NCBI GenBank assembly: GCA_963734815.1
Contig: CAVTIH010000002.1
Span: 1,612,001 to 1,676,000, forward strand
Length of the DNA: 64,000 nt
Direction: 5' to 3'
DNA from: Palsa-744 sp963734815
GTDB taxonomy: Bacteria; Actinomycetota; Thermoleophilia; Solirubrobacterales; Solirubrobacteraceae
The position numbers and the translations under genes were made by a program. Positions 53,203 to 61,603 of this stretch are shown here, piece after piece (within the stretch, counting starts at the first letter, position 1; the number at the start of each line of letters is the position of its first letter). A model generated the notes under the pieces. It was given only the letters and a program-made list of their open reading frames with translations, was not told the origin of the DNA and searched no databases.

Positions 53203-54585
53203 TCAGCCGTCATGTCCGCAGCTTGAAGGCGCAGGCTTGACAAGGACGGTGACGGTCTCCTGGGTGATCATCGAGGCGGACCGGTTCCGCCTCGTCATCA
53301 GCCCCCGCGAGCGGATCGTGTCCAGCGCGACCAGCTCGACGTGTAGGCCCTGCTCCTCTGCCAGAGCCGTCAGGTAACTCGGAGTGGCGAAGTCTTCTCC
53401 GACGAGCTGGTTGGAGCCGGCCACAAGTACGAGGTGACCGCCGGGCCGGAGCACCTCGTGGATGCCCGCAAGCGCCGCGCGCATCTCGTTCAGGTATACG
53501 GCGGCAAGGTGCGCCCGCAGCGGGTTTCGCTCCCGGCAGCGATCGATGATCTCATCTGCGCTCGCGAGGCCGCTGATCATCGGTTCGGCGTACTCTTCTT
53601 GGCGGAAGTACTCGCGCCCAACGCTTAGGGCGATCAGCGGACGCAGGTCGCCTTCCTCGCCAAGTCCGAGCGAGAGCAGGCTGAGGCTGCAAGCGCGAAT
53701 GTACTTCTGTGCGCCGAGGTACGGCGGGGAGGTAATGACGCAGTCCACGCCGCCAGCCGCCACGCTCGCGGGCAGCCTGCGCGCGTCGCCGTCGAGCACT
53801 GTTGCGGCGGGAAGCTCCTCCGGTAGAGAGGCGATGCGGCGCATGTTCTCCCGGGCGATCGCAGCAAACACCGGGCTCGCTCTGGTCTGCTTGAGTGCAC
53901 GGAGCCGTCGCACCGTTGCCTCGCGCAGCCTATGCTCGGCGGCGTACTGGTCGCTTCGCAGGCGAACCGGAACGGCGATCCTTGGGTCCGCCAGTGACAC
54001 AGCGCGTACTGTGGCTGACAGGCACAGCGTGAAGAACGATTGGGCGGGCGCGCTGTGCACGCGCGCGATCGCGGTCCGCAGTGCCTGGATTTCCTCCAGC
54101 GCATGTGGGTGAAACCAGTATTCAAGGCGCCGGGCGGTTTTCCGCTCCAGGGGGGCCGGTACCTCGGTCGCGCCGAGCACCCTACTCAGTGAGCGCCTCA
54201 GCGAGCCCTCCTCCAGGTGCGTCGTCTTCACCGCCGCCAGCAGCCGCGCGAGCGGGTTGGTGTCCAATCCGCTCGCGATGCGCCCGGCGAGCTGCGCCTC
54301 GACGAGGACCGTGCCGCTCCCGCAGAAAGGATCCAGCACGTGTGCGCCGGGCGCTGAGAGCTGCGGCGCCGCGGCGAACAGCGCCGGGATGTGCCTGAGC
54401 AGTTTCGCCGGGTAGGGATGCATCGCGTGGGTCGCGCGCTCGGCTCGGGCCATCTGTGGCAGCAGCGTGCGGAAGTCCACCTCAACTGGCCCGGCTGTCC
54501 TGTACGCCTGGGCGAGTGACCCGTATATGTCCTTCGCTTCGGACTCGGGTAGCGGTGGCGCTGTGGTTGTGGGGGAGAGCAGCAT
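53203..54585 (-). CDS. DNA methyltransferase (N4/N6 amino type), first gene of the conflict-type operon
   Basis: Start ATG 54585 ('MLLSPTTTAPPLPESEAKDI'). The 460-aa protein has SAM-binding motif I 'VLDPFCGSGTVLVEAQLAG' near residue 83 and catalytic motif IV 'DCVITSPPYLGAQKY' near 285. A C-terminal motif-like 'LRPGGHLVLVAGSNQLVGED' follows. TSPPY is typical of N4-cytosine/N6-adenine amino-methyltransferases. The wide spacing between motif I and IV leaves room for an inserted target-recognition region. Its last 11 bases overlap the PRTase start, so the products are coupled. Role: DNA marking or self-recognition (inference). Confidence 0.88.
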   Translation of the reverse strand: MLLSPTTTAPPLPESEAKDIYGSLAQAYRTAGPVEVDFRTLLPQMARAERATHAMHPYPAKLLRHIPALFAAAPQLSAPGAHVLDPFCGSGTVLVEAQLAGRIASGLDTNPLARLLAAVKTTHLEEGSLRRSLSRVLGATEVPAPLERKTARRLEYWFHPHALEEIQALRTAIARVHSAPAQSFFTLCLSATVRAVSLADPRIAVPVRLRSDQYAAEHRLREATVRRLRALKQTRASPVFAAIARENMRRIASLPEELPAATVLDGDARRLPASVAAGGVDCVITSPPYLGAQKYIRACSLSLLSLGLGEEGDLRPLIALSVGREYFRQEEYAEPMISGLASADEIIDRCRERNPLRAHLAAVYLNEMRAALAGIHEVLRPGGHLVLVAGSNQLVGEDFATPSYLTALAEEQGLHVELVALDTIRSRGLMTRRNRSASMITQETVTVLVKPAPSSCGHDG

Positions 54586-54618
54586 CTCGGCGTACGCAAG
54601 TCTGCCAGTATTCGTCAA

Positions 54619-55053
54619 ATGAAGCTGATGCTGCAGTTCCTCGACACAGAGATGCAACTGCCCGCGCGGGCCTACTCGGGCGACGCAGGGCTGGACCTTT
54701 CGGCGCGGGCCAGCGCAACGCTCAGCGCGGCGGGCGGGCCTGTGGCCGTGCCGACGGGCGTTGCAGTCGCGATCCCCGGCGGGCATGTGGGACTGGTTTG
54801 CCCGCGCAGCGGGCTCGCGCTCCGGGAGGCCATCACTGTGCTGAATGCACCGGGGATCATCGATCCGGAATATCGCGGTGAGATCACCGTGATCCTCCAC
54901 CGTTCACGTGAGACGGCCTACACGGTTCAGCGCGGCGACCGCATCGCGCAACTCCTGATAGTCCCAGTTACACACGGGCTCGACATCGTGATCTCCCCCA
55001 CGCTGCCCAAGTCCGAACGCGGCACAGATGGGATGGGAAGCACCGGACGCTGA
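54619..55053 (+). CDS. dut: dUTPase (deoxyuridine triphosphatase)
   Basis: The 144-aa protein has all five trimeric dUTPase motifs: 'YSGDAGLDLSA', 'VCPRSGLALRE', 'NAPGIIDPEYRGEI', 'RGDRIAQLLIV' and 'RGTDGMGSTGR' (the last slightly altered from RGxGGFGSTG). It hydrolyses dUTP to dUMP. It is transcribed divergently from the methyltransferase, with only 33 bases between starts. Phages and mobile elements often carry such genes, so it is likely element 2 cargo rather than the chromosomal housekeeping copy. Confidence 0.92.
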   Translation: MKLMLQFLDTEMQLPARAYSGDAGLDLSARASATLSAAGGPVAVPTGVAVAIPGGHVGLVCPRSGLALREAITVLNAPGIIDPEYRGEITVILHRSRETAYTVQRGDRIAQLLIVPVTHGLDIVISPTLPKSERGTDGMGSTGR

Positions 55054-55311
55054 AAACGCCGAACGGGCCACGAGCATCGGTACCCCTAGACGATGTAGTT
55101 GCAGTGTGAGTGTCTACACCTCTCTGAGCGTGCCGTTTTCCCGAGAATGCAAGTGTTTCGACTGTCGCCCAATCCTCTCCCGCTCTGGACGACGAGCAGT
55201 AGCCTGAGCCGATAGCCAACCCCGCGCTCGCTCTCTGTGTCAACAGCGGCCGCCGGCTGGTATTTTATCCCTGTCATCGGTATTTGGGCGCAGGTGGTCG
55301 GGCCGGATGCG

Positions 55312-56535
55312 TCAACCCGCTGCCCGCTGCCCCCGGGTAGTCGGCGCCCGCTCGCTGTGCTGTCCACTCTCCGGTGTCCATGGACCCTCGCTGAGCAGCC
55401 CTGCCATTTTGGTACGTGGCCGCTGGCCGGTGACATCCGTGTAGACACGAAGTGTCATGCGGGGGTCGGTGTGGCCCATCTGTGCGGCGGTGATCGCGGG
55501 GTGCTCGCCCAGCTCGGCGCGCAACGCCGCGTAGGTGCGCCGTAGGGCGTGGAAGGTGATACCGGCGGGGATCGGCGTCTGCCTGTCCGCTTCGAGGGCT
55601 TCGTTGGCGCGACTGACGCTCGTATACAGGACGCGCGTGCGAACGCTGTTGCGCTCACGAGGGCGATCGCGGCGACGGCCGGGGAAGACGAAGTCTTCGG
55701 GCTGGCTCCAGCGGGAGGCGAGCCTGTGTTCGCGCAGCAGCGTGACCAGCTCGGGCTCGAGATGGACGGTTCGTTTGCCCGCCTCGGTCTTGGAGACGGG
55801 CACCTGGAGCACGGCGTCGTCGAGGTCGATGTCCTGCCAGCGGAGGTTGATGAGCTCCGAGACCCGCAGGCCACCCGCCATGATCGCTGTGGCGAGCAGC
55901 GCTCGATGGCGTCCAGCGTGCTGCAGGAGTACCTGGACCTGATGGCCTTGCATCCGGGTGCGGGTGGGCGGGCGCTCCTTGAGCTTTGACACGCGGCCCT
56001 TGACGGGGTTGTGCGGGATCAGCTCGTAGCGAACCGCCACATCGAGGATCTGCCCGAGGCGGGTGAGCGTCTTGTTGATCGTGCGGTTGCTCAGCGGCCG
56101 CTCGACGGTGCCCTGCTCGCGTTCGCGGACCTTCGCGGTCTTGTATCGATCGGTCTCCTGCGCAGTGATCTGCGAGAGGCGGTGGTTCTTGAAGAACGGC
56201 AGCAGGTGGTGGGTCAGCCCGAGCTCGTAGTCTTCGATCGTCCGTGGCGCCAGCTCGTGGCGCAGGCCGTCCAGCCACTGCGAGGCGAACTCGTGGAAGG
56301 TGGGGTCTGTGGCGGGTGTGGGTGGTGGCGTGGGTTGTGGTGGTTTCCAGGTCCCGCGGCGGATGTCCGCGAGGGTGTTCTGTAGCTCGGTGCCTGCGCG
56401 GCGGTGGGTGTAGCCGTCCCATGAGTAGCCGAGGGTGAGGTAGTGCCGTTCGCCGTAGGCGCGTACGCGGGCGGCGTAGGTGATACCGCGCTTGCCTATG
56501 CGTTCGACGACCTGCCCTGTCGTTTCGCGTGCCAT
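55312..56535 (-). CDS. Tyrosine recombinase (integrase) of element 2
   Basis: The 407-aa protein has an N-terminal AP2-like arm-binding domain ('KRGITYAARVRAYGERHYLT'), a SAM-like core-binding domain ('FHEFASQWLDGLRHELAPRT') and a catalytic domain with Arg in 'MAGGLRVSELINLRW', 'FHALRRTY' and 'QMGHTDPRMTLRVYTD' (His and Tyr). Start ATG 56535 lies two bases after the stop of the HTH gene, the usual xis-int order. It is unusual in lying mid-element and not next to an att site. Confidence 0.93.
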   Translation of the reverse strand: MARETTGQVVERIGKRGITYAARVRAYGERHYLTLGYSWDGYTHRRAGTELQNTLADIRRGTWKPPQPTPPPTPATDPTFHEFASQWLDGLRHELAPRTIEDYELGLTHHLLPFFKNHRLSQITAQETDRYKTAKVREREQGTVERPLSNRTINKTLTRLGQILDVAVRYELIPHNPVKGRVSKLKERPPTRTRMQGHQVQVLLQHAGRHRALLATAIMAGGLRVSELINLRWQDIDLDDAVLQVPVSKTEAGKRTVHLEPELVTLLREHRLASRWSQPEDFVFPGRRRDRPRERNSVRTRVLYTSVSRANEALEADRQTPIPAGITFHALRRTYAALRAELGEHPAITAAQMGHTDPRMTLRVYTDVTGQRPRTKMAGLLSEGPWTPESGQHSERAPTTRGQRAAG

Positions 56536-56537
56536 CG

Positions 56538-57032
56538 TTATCGCCTCCTTTTGATACGGGAGAGGATTCCGCGTGTGCGGGGTTCGTGGATCGGCAGCAA
56601 CGGTACCGTAGCCTGTTGTCTGCGGCGAGGTCGTCCGCGGCGCGGCGCCTCGCCGGCCGTGGTGTCCGTTGGTGGCTTGTCGTGTAGTCGCTCGATTGCG
56701 GTGGTGGCGGTGTCCAGGTCGAACCGGAGGCGTGCCTTGGCGCCGGTCCCGAGGCGGATCGCGCCGAGCTGGTGGGCGTGTTCGTAGACCCATGTGCGGG
56801 TGACGCCGAGGTGTGTGGCGAGCTGGCTGGCGTCGAGTAGTCGCGCAGGCGCGGGCTGCGGGCCGGTCTCGCCGCGCTCATGGAGGAGTTGTGCGACACG
56901 CTGGGCGATCTGCTCGATGGCGTGGGGTGTGAGCTCGGCGGCGGCGTGCCATAGGCGTCCCCGGCGCTGGGTGCCTGTTGGGGTTGGGGGTGGCGTGTGG
57001 GGGCGAGGCTTGAGGGTGTGTGGTGCTCTCAT
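56538..57032 (-). CDS. Helix-turn-helix protein, excisionase-like
   Basis: ATG 57032 behind GAAAGG is preferred over a TTG at 57050. The product has a Pro-rich head and a MerR/excisionase-type helix-turn-helix ('ARLLDASQLATHLGVTRTWV', 'YEHAHQLGAIRLGTGAKARL'). The tail is basic. Position directly before the integrase gene supports a role in excision or in control of the element. Confidence 0.8.
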   Translation of the reverse strand: MRAPHTLKPRPHTPPPTPTGTQRRGRLWHAAAELTPHAIEQIAQRVAQLLHERGETGPQPAPARLLDASQLATHLGVTRTWVYEHAHQLGAIRLGTGAKARLRFDLDTATTAIERLHDKPPTDTTAGEAPRRGRPRRRQQATVPLLPIHEPRTRGILSRIKRRR

Positions 57033-57068
57033 ATCTGGACTGCCTTTCAAGAATTCGTGTTGGCCTGT

Positions 57069-57256
57069 CTTCGGCAGGGCTTGCCCTGCCGAAGTGAGTG
57101 CGCTTCAGCGGAGGGGGCGGGTTCTGTCAAGGGTGGGCCGTCAGGCCCCGCCGAAGGCGGCCCCGGAGGGGCGCCCTTGACAGGTTCTGCCCCCGGAGCT
57201 ACACGCTGGGCGCCCTGTGCGGCGTGTCCGTTCCCGGCCGTGACGGCTGGGAACGG
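57069..57256. repeat. Three strong inverted repeats in a non-coding gap, candidate oriT or control region
   Basis: A perfect 12-bp stem with 2-base loop (CTTCGGCAGGGC at 57069, complement at 57083-57094), TGTCAAGGG/CCCTTGACA (57125 and 57174-57182), and CCGTTCCC/GGGAACGG (57228 and 57249-57256) lie within 190 bases. There is no gene between 57051 and 57313. Such clusters are typical of transfer or replication origins, or bidirectional terminators. Confidence 0.6.
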
Positions 57257-57313
57257 GTCCCTGCTGACGAGGACTGCGGATGTTCGGTGTCGGGCTCGGG
57301 TCATCGGCGGCCT

Positions 57314-58273
57314 CTATGCGGGGCGTGGCAGCGTGTTGTGGGTTTCGGCTGGCGTTGGATTTGGTGCGGGTGGTGGTGTGTGGGCGTGGGTGCGTAGCCG
57401 GTCGATGCGTAGCTCGGTTGGTGGGTGGGTGTGTTCGGTGAGCCAGATGAAGGGGATGGGGTGGTCGTGGATCAGCCCGTGGATTTCGAGGAAGTCCGCG
57501 AGCTCGTCGGCTTGCCCGAGCCTGGCGGCGTATTCGTCCGCTGCGTACTCTCGCTCTCGCCAGTACTTGCCCCACAGGGGTCGCATGAGGTAGAGGCCGA
57601 GCCCGCCGCGGCAGGCTTTGGTGAGCATTTTTGTGCACCACACGGTGATGTATGTGGTGAGGGCGATGATGTAGATGGTGTCGTCGTTGAACTCGAGCCG
57701 GAAGGGCTCGTGGTGTTCGCGCTCGCGTGGTTCGCGGTCGTAGATCGGGGGGTGGATCATGAGCCTGTTGAGGGCGGCTGTGACCCTGCCGTCGGGTGAG
57801 CCGAGGTGTCCGAGCTCGTGCGCGAGAACAGCGGGGAGGTGGGGGCTGTCGAGTAGGCCGCGGGAGAGCATCAGGGTGTCGCCGATGACCGCGGCGTCGG
57901 GCTCGTGTGTGTCGAGCACGAACCATGTGGCGGGCTCGGGGAGCGGCTCCGGGGCGTGGTCGCGCAGCAGTAGGAAGGCGTCCTCGTAGGTGAGCCACTC
58001 CCGCTGGGATGGCTCGCGCCCGCCGGCTTGCTGGCGCCACCACCAGCCCGACCCGCCGGGCCACGCGAGGGCGAGTAGCGACCAGGCGGTGGGGATCAGC
58101 GCGATGTCGCTCCATGTTCCGGCGGAGGTGGTTGGGTGTCCGTTGAGCGCGAGGATGATCGCGGCGATGATGAACGCGGTCATCCATCGCAGCGCGATTA
58201 CGGGGAATTCGAGGGTGAGCGTGAGCGTGTACATCAGGAGCGAGTCGGGGGAGAACTTCTCGTGCAGTCGCAT
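57314..58273 (-). CDS. M48-family membrane metallopeptidase
   Basis: GAGGTG six bases before ATG 58273 decides the start; an in-frame GTG at 58282 has none. The 319-aa protein has two or more membrane helices ('VIALRWMTAFIIAAIILALN', 'IALIPTAWSLLALAWPGGSG'), zinc motif 'LAHELGHLGSPD' (HExxH) and third ligand Glu in 'REREYAADEYAARLGQ'. This is the HtpX/M48 layout. The substrate is unknown; in actinobacterial elements such peptidases may act on the envelope. Confidence 0.85.
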   Translation of the reverse strand: MRLHEKFSPDSLLMYTLTLTLEFPVIALRWMTAFIIAAIILALNGHPTTSAGTWSDIALIPTAWSLLALAWPGGSGWWWRQQAGGREPSQREWLTYEDAFLLLRDHAPEPLPEPATWFVLDTHEPDAAVIGDTLMLSRGLLDSPHLPAVLAHELGHLGSPDGRVTAALNRLMIHPPIYDREPREREHHEPFRLEFNDDTIYIIALTTYITVWCTKMLTKACRGGLGLYLMRPLWGKYWREREYAADEYAARLGQADELADFLEIHGLIHDHPIPFIWLTEHTHPPTELRIDRLRTHAHTPPPAPNPTPAETHNTLPRPA

Positions 58274-58294
58274 GTGGGTCACCTCGCTTGGGGT

Positions 58295-59764
58295 TCAGAA
58301 TGGAAGGTCGTTTACTCCCTTCATCCGACCCCGCTCCTGAGGGGGGACACCACCCGAGGAGCCGCGCGCGCCAGCATTGCCCGGCATCGTGCGCTCGCTG
58401 TCTGGTGAGCCCGGCGTCGGCATCTCCCTTATGCCTTTGCCGGGCGCGCCCTCGCTGCTCCCCCCGACGGCCGCAGCAGCGGGGGGTTCGGGTAGTGGCG
58501 TGGTGAGCTGTGGTGCTTGCGCGACTTGGGCCTTCATCGCCTTCCCGCGGCTGATGATGTACGCCGCGCCCGGGGAGAGGGAGCGGACGTGGTTGGGGTC
58601 CACCTTGTACTGGTGCTGCATCCTCGCTGAGCCTTCCCCGGTCGCACCGTCGATCGCGTAGTGGCTTGAGTACTCGACCACCCTGCGGGTGCCCGCCAGG
58701 GCGATGATCTCCTCGGGGGTGTTCACGCGGTGGCAGATCACGGTCTCCACCGACCCGATGATGCGGGCGGCCTCGACCGGGTCGCCCATCCCCGCGACGA
58801 CCTGTGGGGCGAGGACGAGGCTGGTGTTGAACCCGCGGGCCTGCTCGACCCTGCCCGCCATCCCCGAGTTCGAGGCGAGGGCGGAGAACTCGTCGACGAT
58901 CAGCATGCAGAACTGGCCGTGGGGCTTGCGGCTGGTGAAGTAGTGCGCGAAGTCTTCGAACAGGAACCGCGCGAGGCCGTTCGTCTCTTCCCGCAACGCC
59001 AGCGAATCCAGCAGAAGGTAGGCGGCCGGGGTGTCCTCCCACGCCCACCCGTTATCGAGCACACCGCGGGTCTGTCCGAAGAATGCCTCGTAGCGCAACC
59101 GGACCTGGTTGACCTGCGCCTCACTCAACGCTCCAGCCGCACTCGACCCGGGGTGCGCACCACGCAACAGAGGGAGGTCCATCCGTGCGAGTGCCTCCTG
59201 GGAGGAGCGAGGTGGCCCCTGCGGATGGGTGCATACGAGCCCGAGGGTGGTCTTGGCGATGTCGCGGTACCAGGATGCGGGGCCGACGGTGGCGTAGTCG
59301 ACGATTTGCATGAGGCGGCCCTGGATCTCGTGCGGCTCACCCCGCCACCCATCGAACGCGTCCCCAGGGAACACGCGGGTCTGGCGGCCCGCATCGTTCA
59401 TCAGCGCGCAGAACCGCCGGGCCGTGTCCCGGTCGCCCTTCCCGTCGAGGTAGAACATGGGCGCGCCGCTGCTCTTCGCGACAGCCCACGCGAGGCGCAG
59501 CAGTGTCTCGGTCTTCCCGGAGCCGGTTGCGCCACACACGAGCACATGCCGGCATAGGCGCTCCGGGGAGAGGAGCACCGCGCGGCCCACGGTTGGTAGC
59601 GCCCGCTCACCGGAGATACGCCGCGCGAGCACGAACCCACGCTCGCCGTCCACCGTCCCGGTGAGCCCACCCGGGTCGAGCGTCCCCTGCGGCGACACGG
59701 GTCTCCTGCGCTGGTGGCGGTGCCACAGCGCGCCGCGGCTTCCCCGGGCCAACGCTGGACGCAC
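58295..59764 (-). CDS. TraG/VirD4-like coupling ATPase
   Basis: The 489-aa protein has Walker A 'VCGATGSGKTETLLRLAWAV' and Walker B 'FCMLIVDEFSALASNSGMAG', followed by 'GSVETVICHRVNTPEEIIAL', matching the TraM-recognition part of type IV coupling proteins. There is no N-terminal membrane helix, so it is of the soluble type. The C-terminal tail is Gly/Pro-rich and disordered. It would bring the element's relaxed DNA to a secretion channel. The gene starts three bases after the replication-relaxation stop. Confidence 0.88.
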   Translation of the reverse strand: MRPALARGSRGALWHRHQRRRPVSPQGTLDPGGLTGTVDGERGFVLARRISGERALPTVGRAVLLSPERLCRHVLVCGATGSGKTETLLRLAWAVAKSSGAPMFYLDGKGDRDTARRFCALMNDAGRQTRVFPGDAFDGWRGEPHEIQGRLMQIVDYATVGPASWYRDIAKTTLGLVCTHPQGPPRSSQEALARMDLPLLRGAHPGSSAAGALSEAQVNQVRLRYEAFFGQTRGVLDNGWAWEDTPAAYLLLDSLALREETNGLARFLFEDFAHYFTSRKPHGQFCMLIVDEFSALASNSGMAGRVEQARGFNTSLVLAPQVVAGMGDPVEAARIIGSVETVICHRVNTPEEIIALAGTRRVVEYSSHYAIDGATGEGSARMQHQYKVDPNHVRSLSPGAAYIISRGKAMKAQVAQAPQLTTPLPEPPAAAAVGGSSEGAPGKGIREMPTPGSPDSERTMPGNAGARGSSGGVPPQERGRMKGVNDLPF

Positions 59765-59767
59765 CGC

Positions 59768-60517
59768 TTACTCCCCAGGGGCGCCTGGGAGTGGCAGCTC
59801 GCGCACCCCGAGCGTCGGCCAGCGCCCGCTCTCCTTCAACGCACACAGCTGCCGGTAAGTCGCCGGCGCGCAGAAGTAGAGCACCATGTCAAAGCGCCCC
59901 GTCAGCTCCCCGAGAATCGCGCAGACACGCCGCTCGGACTTCACCGTCAGCTCCACCTCGACCGCGACACGCTGACCCTCGGTGATCACCACCGCGTCGG
60001 GAAGGTGCTCTCCCTCACGGCGATCGCGTGCCAGTGCGCGCTCGCTGACCCACTCGGCGTGAGGGGAGCGCGCCTGGATGTGCAGGCGCACGTCGTTGAC
60101 CGCCGCGGTGTGCAGCAGCACCCCGAGCTTGGGGTGCCACACCTTGTACTGCGACCCGCACGCCCGCAAACCCGCACGGGTCGGCATCACCCACGCCGGC
60201 TGCCCCACCAACACCCGCCGCGTACTCACCAGCCCCGCGTCACGCAAACGCGCGAGCACGCGCTGCACCGAACGCGGCCCGCAACCCAACAGCACACCCA
60301 ACTGGTCGGTCGTCGCGGCGTACTGCTCCGCCAGCCACCCCAGAAGCACCAGATCACGCGGATGCAGCAACACCCCGGGGGAGCCACGCCGCGCCGAGCG
60401 CGCACGAAACTCGGAAGCCCAGCCGCGCACGGCCGTCCTGTGGTCGCCCGGGGTGAACCGGCCGGCTGCGCGGTGGCCGTGATCGGTTTCGTTGTGTCCC
60501 AGCATGTGTAGGCTCAT
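59768..60517 (-). CDS. Replication-relaxation family protein
   Basis: Start ATG 60517 overlaps the upstream stop (ATGA). The 249-aa protein has an N-terminal winged helix ('VLLGWLAEQYAATTDQLGVL', 'RSVQRVLARLRDAGLVSTRR') and a restriction-endonuclease-like core ('VITEGQRVAVEVELTVKSER' with the Glu-x-Glu…Lys pattern). This is the Replic_Relax (PF13814) family of actinobacterial mobile elements, proposed to act at the origin as relaxase or initiator. Confidence 0.8.
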   Translation of the reverse strand: MSLHMLGHNETDHGHRAAGRFTPGDHRTAVRGWASEFRARSARRGSPGVLLHPRDLVLLGWLAEQYAATTDQLGVLLGCGPRSVQRVLARLRDAGLVSTRRVLVGQPAWVMPTRAGLRACGSQYKVWHPKLGVLLHTAAVNDVRLHIQARSPHAEWVSERALARDRREGEHLPDAVVITEGQRVAVEVELTVKSERRVCAILGELTGRFDMVLYFCAPATYRQLCALKESGRWPTLGVRELPLPGAPGE

Positions 60518-60915
60518 CGCTCGCTCCCTCCGTCTCGCCGGCCGCTCTTGGCGCCGGGCGCGCTCTCGTCGTCGTCGCGTAGGTGCCATCCGTTGGGGCG
60601 GTTCACGAACCTCGTGTGTTTTCCGCGGTACAAATGTGAGGAGACCCTTGCCAACGGCACACCGAGCCCCCTGGCGATCTCCCCCGCGCGCGAGCCGGGA
60701 TGCCCCGCCAGGTAGTCCGCTACGTCCCCCTGTGTGATCTGCCCCGGTGTGTGTGGCTCCCCGAGGAGAGCGGACCGGGCGGCCTGAAGACGCTCACGCT
60801 CAGAAAGAAGCTTCTGGTAGCGCGCAAGCTCTCCATCCAAGGCGGCGAGCTTTCGGTCTATCTCGGCGACCACGCCACGAGACGCGACACCAAGCCCCAG
60901 GGCACGATCAGCCAC
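60514..60915 (-). CDS. Small winged-helix protein
   Basis: The 133-aa protein has a coiled-coil head ('VVAEIDRKLAALDGELARYQ') and a winged helix ('VADYLAGHPGSRAGEIARGL', 'LARVSSHLYRGKHTRFVNR'). It overlaps the replication-relaxation gene by four bases and is the first gene of the transfer operon, so it may be its regulator or an origin-binding partner. No family name assigned. Confidence 0.6.
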   Translation of the reverse strand: MADRALGLGVASRGVVAEIDRKLAALDGELARYQKLLSERERLQAARSALLGEPHTPGQITQGDVADYLAGHPGSRAGEIARGLGVPLARVSSHLYRGKHTRFVNRPNGWHLRDDDESAPGAKSGRRDGGSER

Positions 60916-61603
60916 TAGAGCACCCCTGGAGATAGATCAATACACGAAGCATCACAGGCAACACGCTAGCACATCACTGGGCATGTCGCTGTCTAACATC
61001 GCGCCTCGCGGGGTTTGGGGCGTAGGCCGACGAGCGCACGCGACGTCGGCCGGAGCCCCACAGACAAGACAACCACCCATGTGCCACCCCACGCCACCCT
61101 GCTTCCCACCCATCAATCTCCATCTTCTCCATCTCTCTGGTCCCATTCTTGGTCACCCAATCACTCTGGTCCCCCACCGCCACCACACCATCACCCTGTC
61201 CTTCCATCCCACGTTCAGGATCCCGGTTCCTTGACCACCCGAACTCGAAGTTGTGGGCGGGTGGTCAAGGAACGCCAAGCACAACGCAGGCGAGGGACCC
61301 CGCACCACATAACCCCAGTGATAGAGCCACAAACAGCGGTGGGGGACCCGTCGCACAACCCGCCCCCGACACGACACCCCCAACGACGGGCAGCGCGACG
61401 GCTCCGCAACACCCGCAGAAGCCCCGCGCGCCCGAGGAGGGCGCCCGTTTCTCCGTTGGCTGGGGAGGAGTGGCCGCAGACAGGTCGGAGGGGCATCGAG
61501 CGTTTCTCGATGACGCCGCGTGGGCTGGTGCGCGTCGCGTCGCTTCGGCCGAAACAGGACCGGGAGCTTCACGATCGACGCGGGATCTGGCACCATGGGG
61601 ACC
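60916..61603. other. Long non-coding region with C-rich tract and 16-bp inverted repeat
   Basis: About 690 bases without a credible gene. From about 61048 to 61220 the plus strand is C/T/A-rich with few G. A perfect 16-bp inverted repeat (GTTCCTTGACCACCCG at 61226-61241, complement at 61258-61273, 16-base loop) follows. The region lies upstream of both the transfer operon (minus strand) and the small gene at 61604, so it may hold oriT, an origin, or divergent promoters. Confidence 0.55.

Larger units (their letters stand above)
50991..53213 (-). pseudogene. PRTase-CE-like phosphoribosyltransferase, interrupted by IS630 copy 2
   Basis: The N-terminal part starts at ATG 53213, inside the end of the methyltransferase gene. 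It runs to 'SLQIEYLVLV', where the IS begins. The C-terminal part (after the IS, to TGA 50991-50993) reads 'AQREALAEVAEKTDFDRVGT', 'WPSHPLGWRDSQLLLGFSHN' and 'PDNTLPILWFDQPPPPWTPI'. Removing the IS and one TA restores one frame of exactly 325 aa. The PRPP-loop-like 'RRIVFLDDLWGSGTQASRY' lies near residues 165-183. As it stands the gene is broken. Confidence 0.85.
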
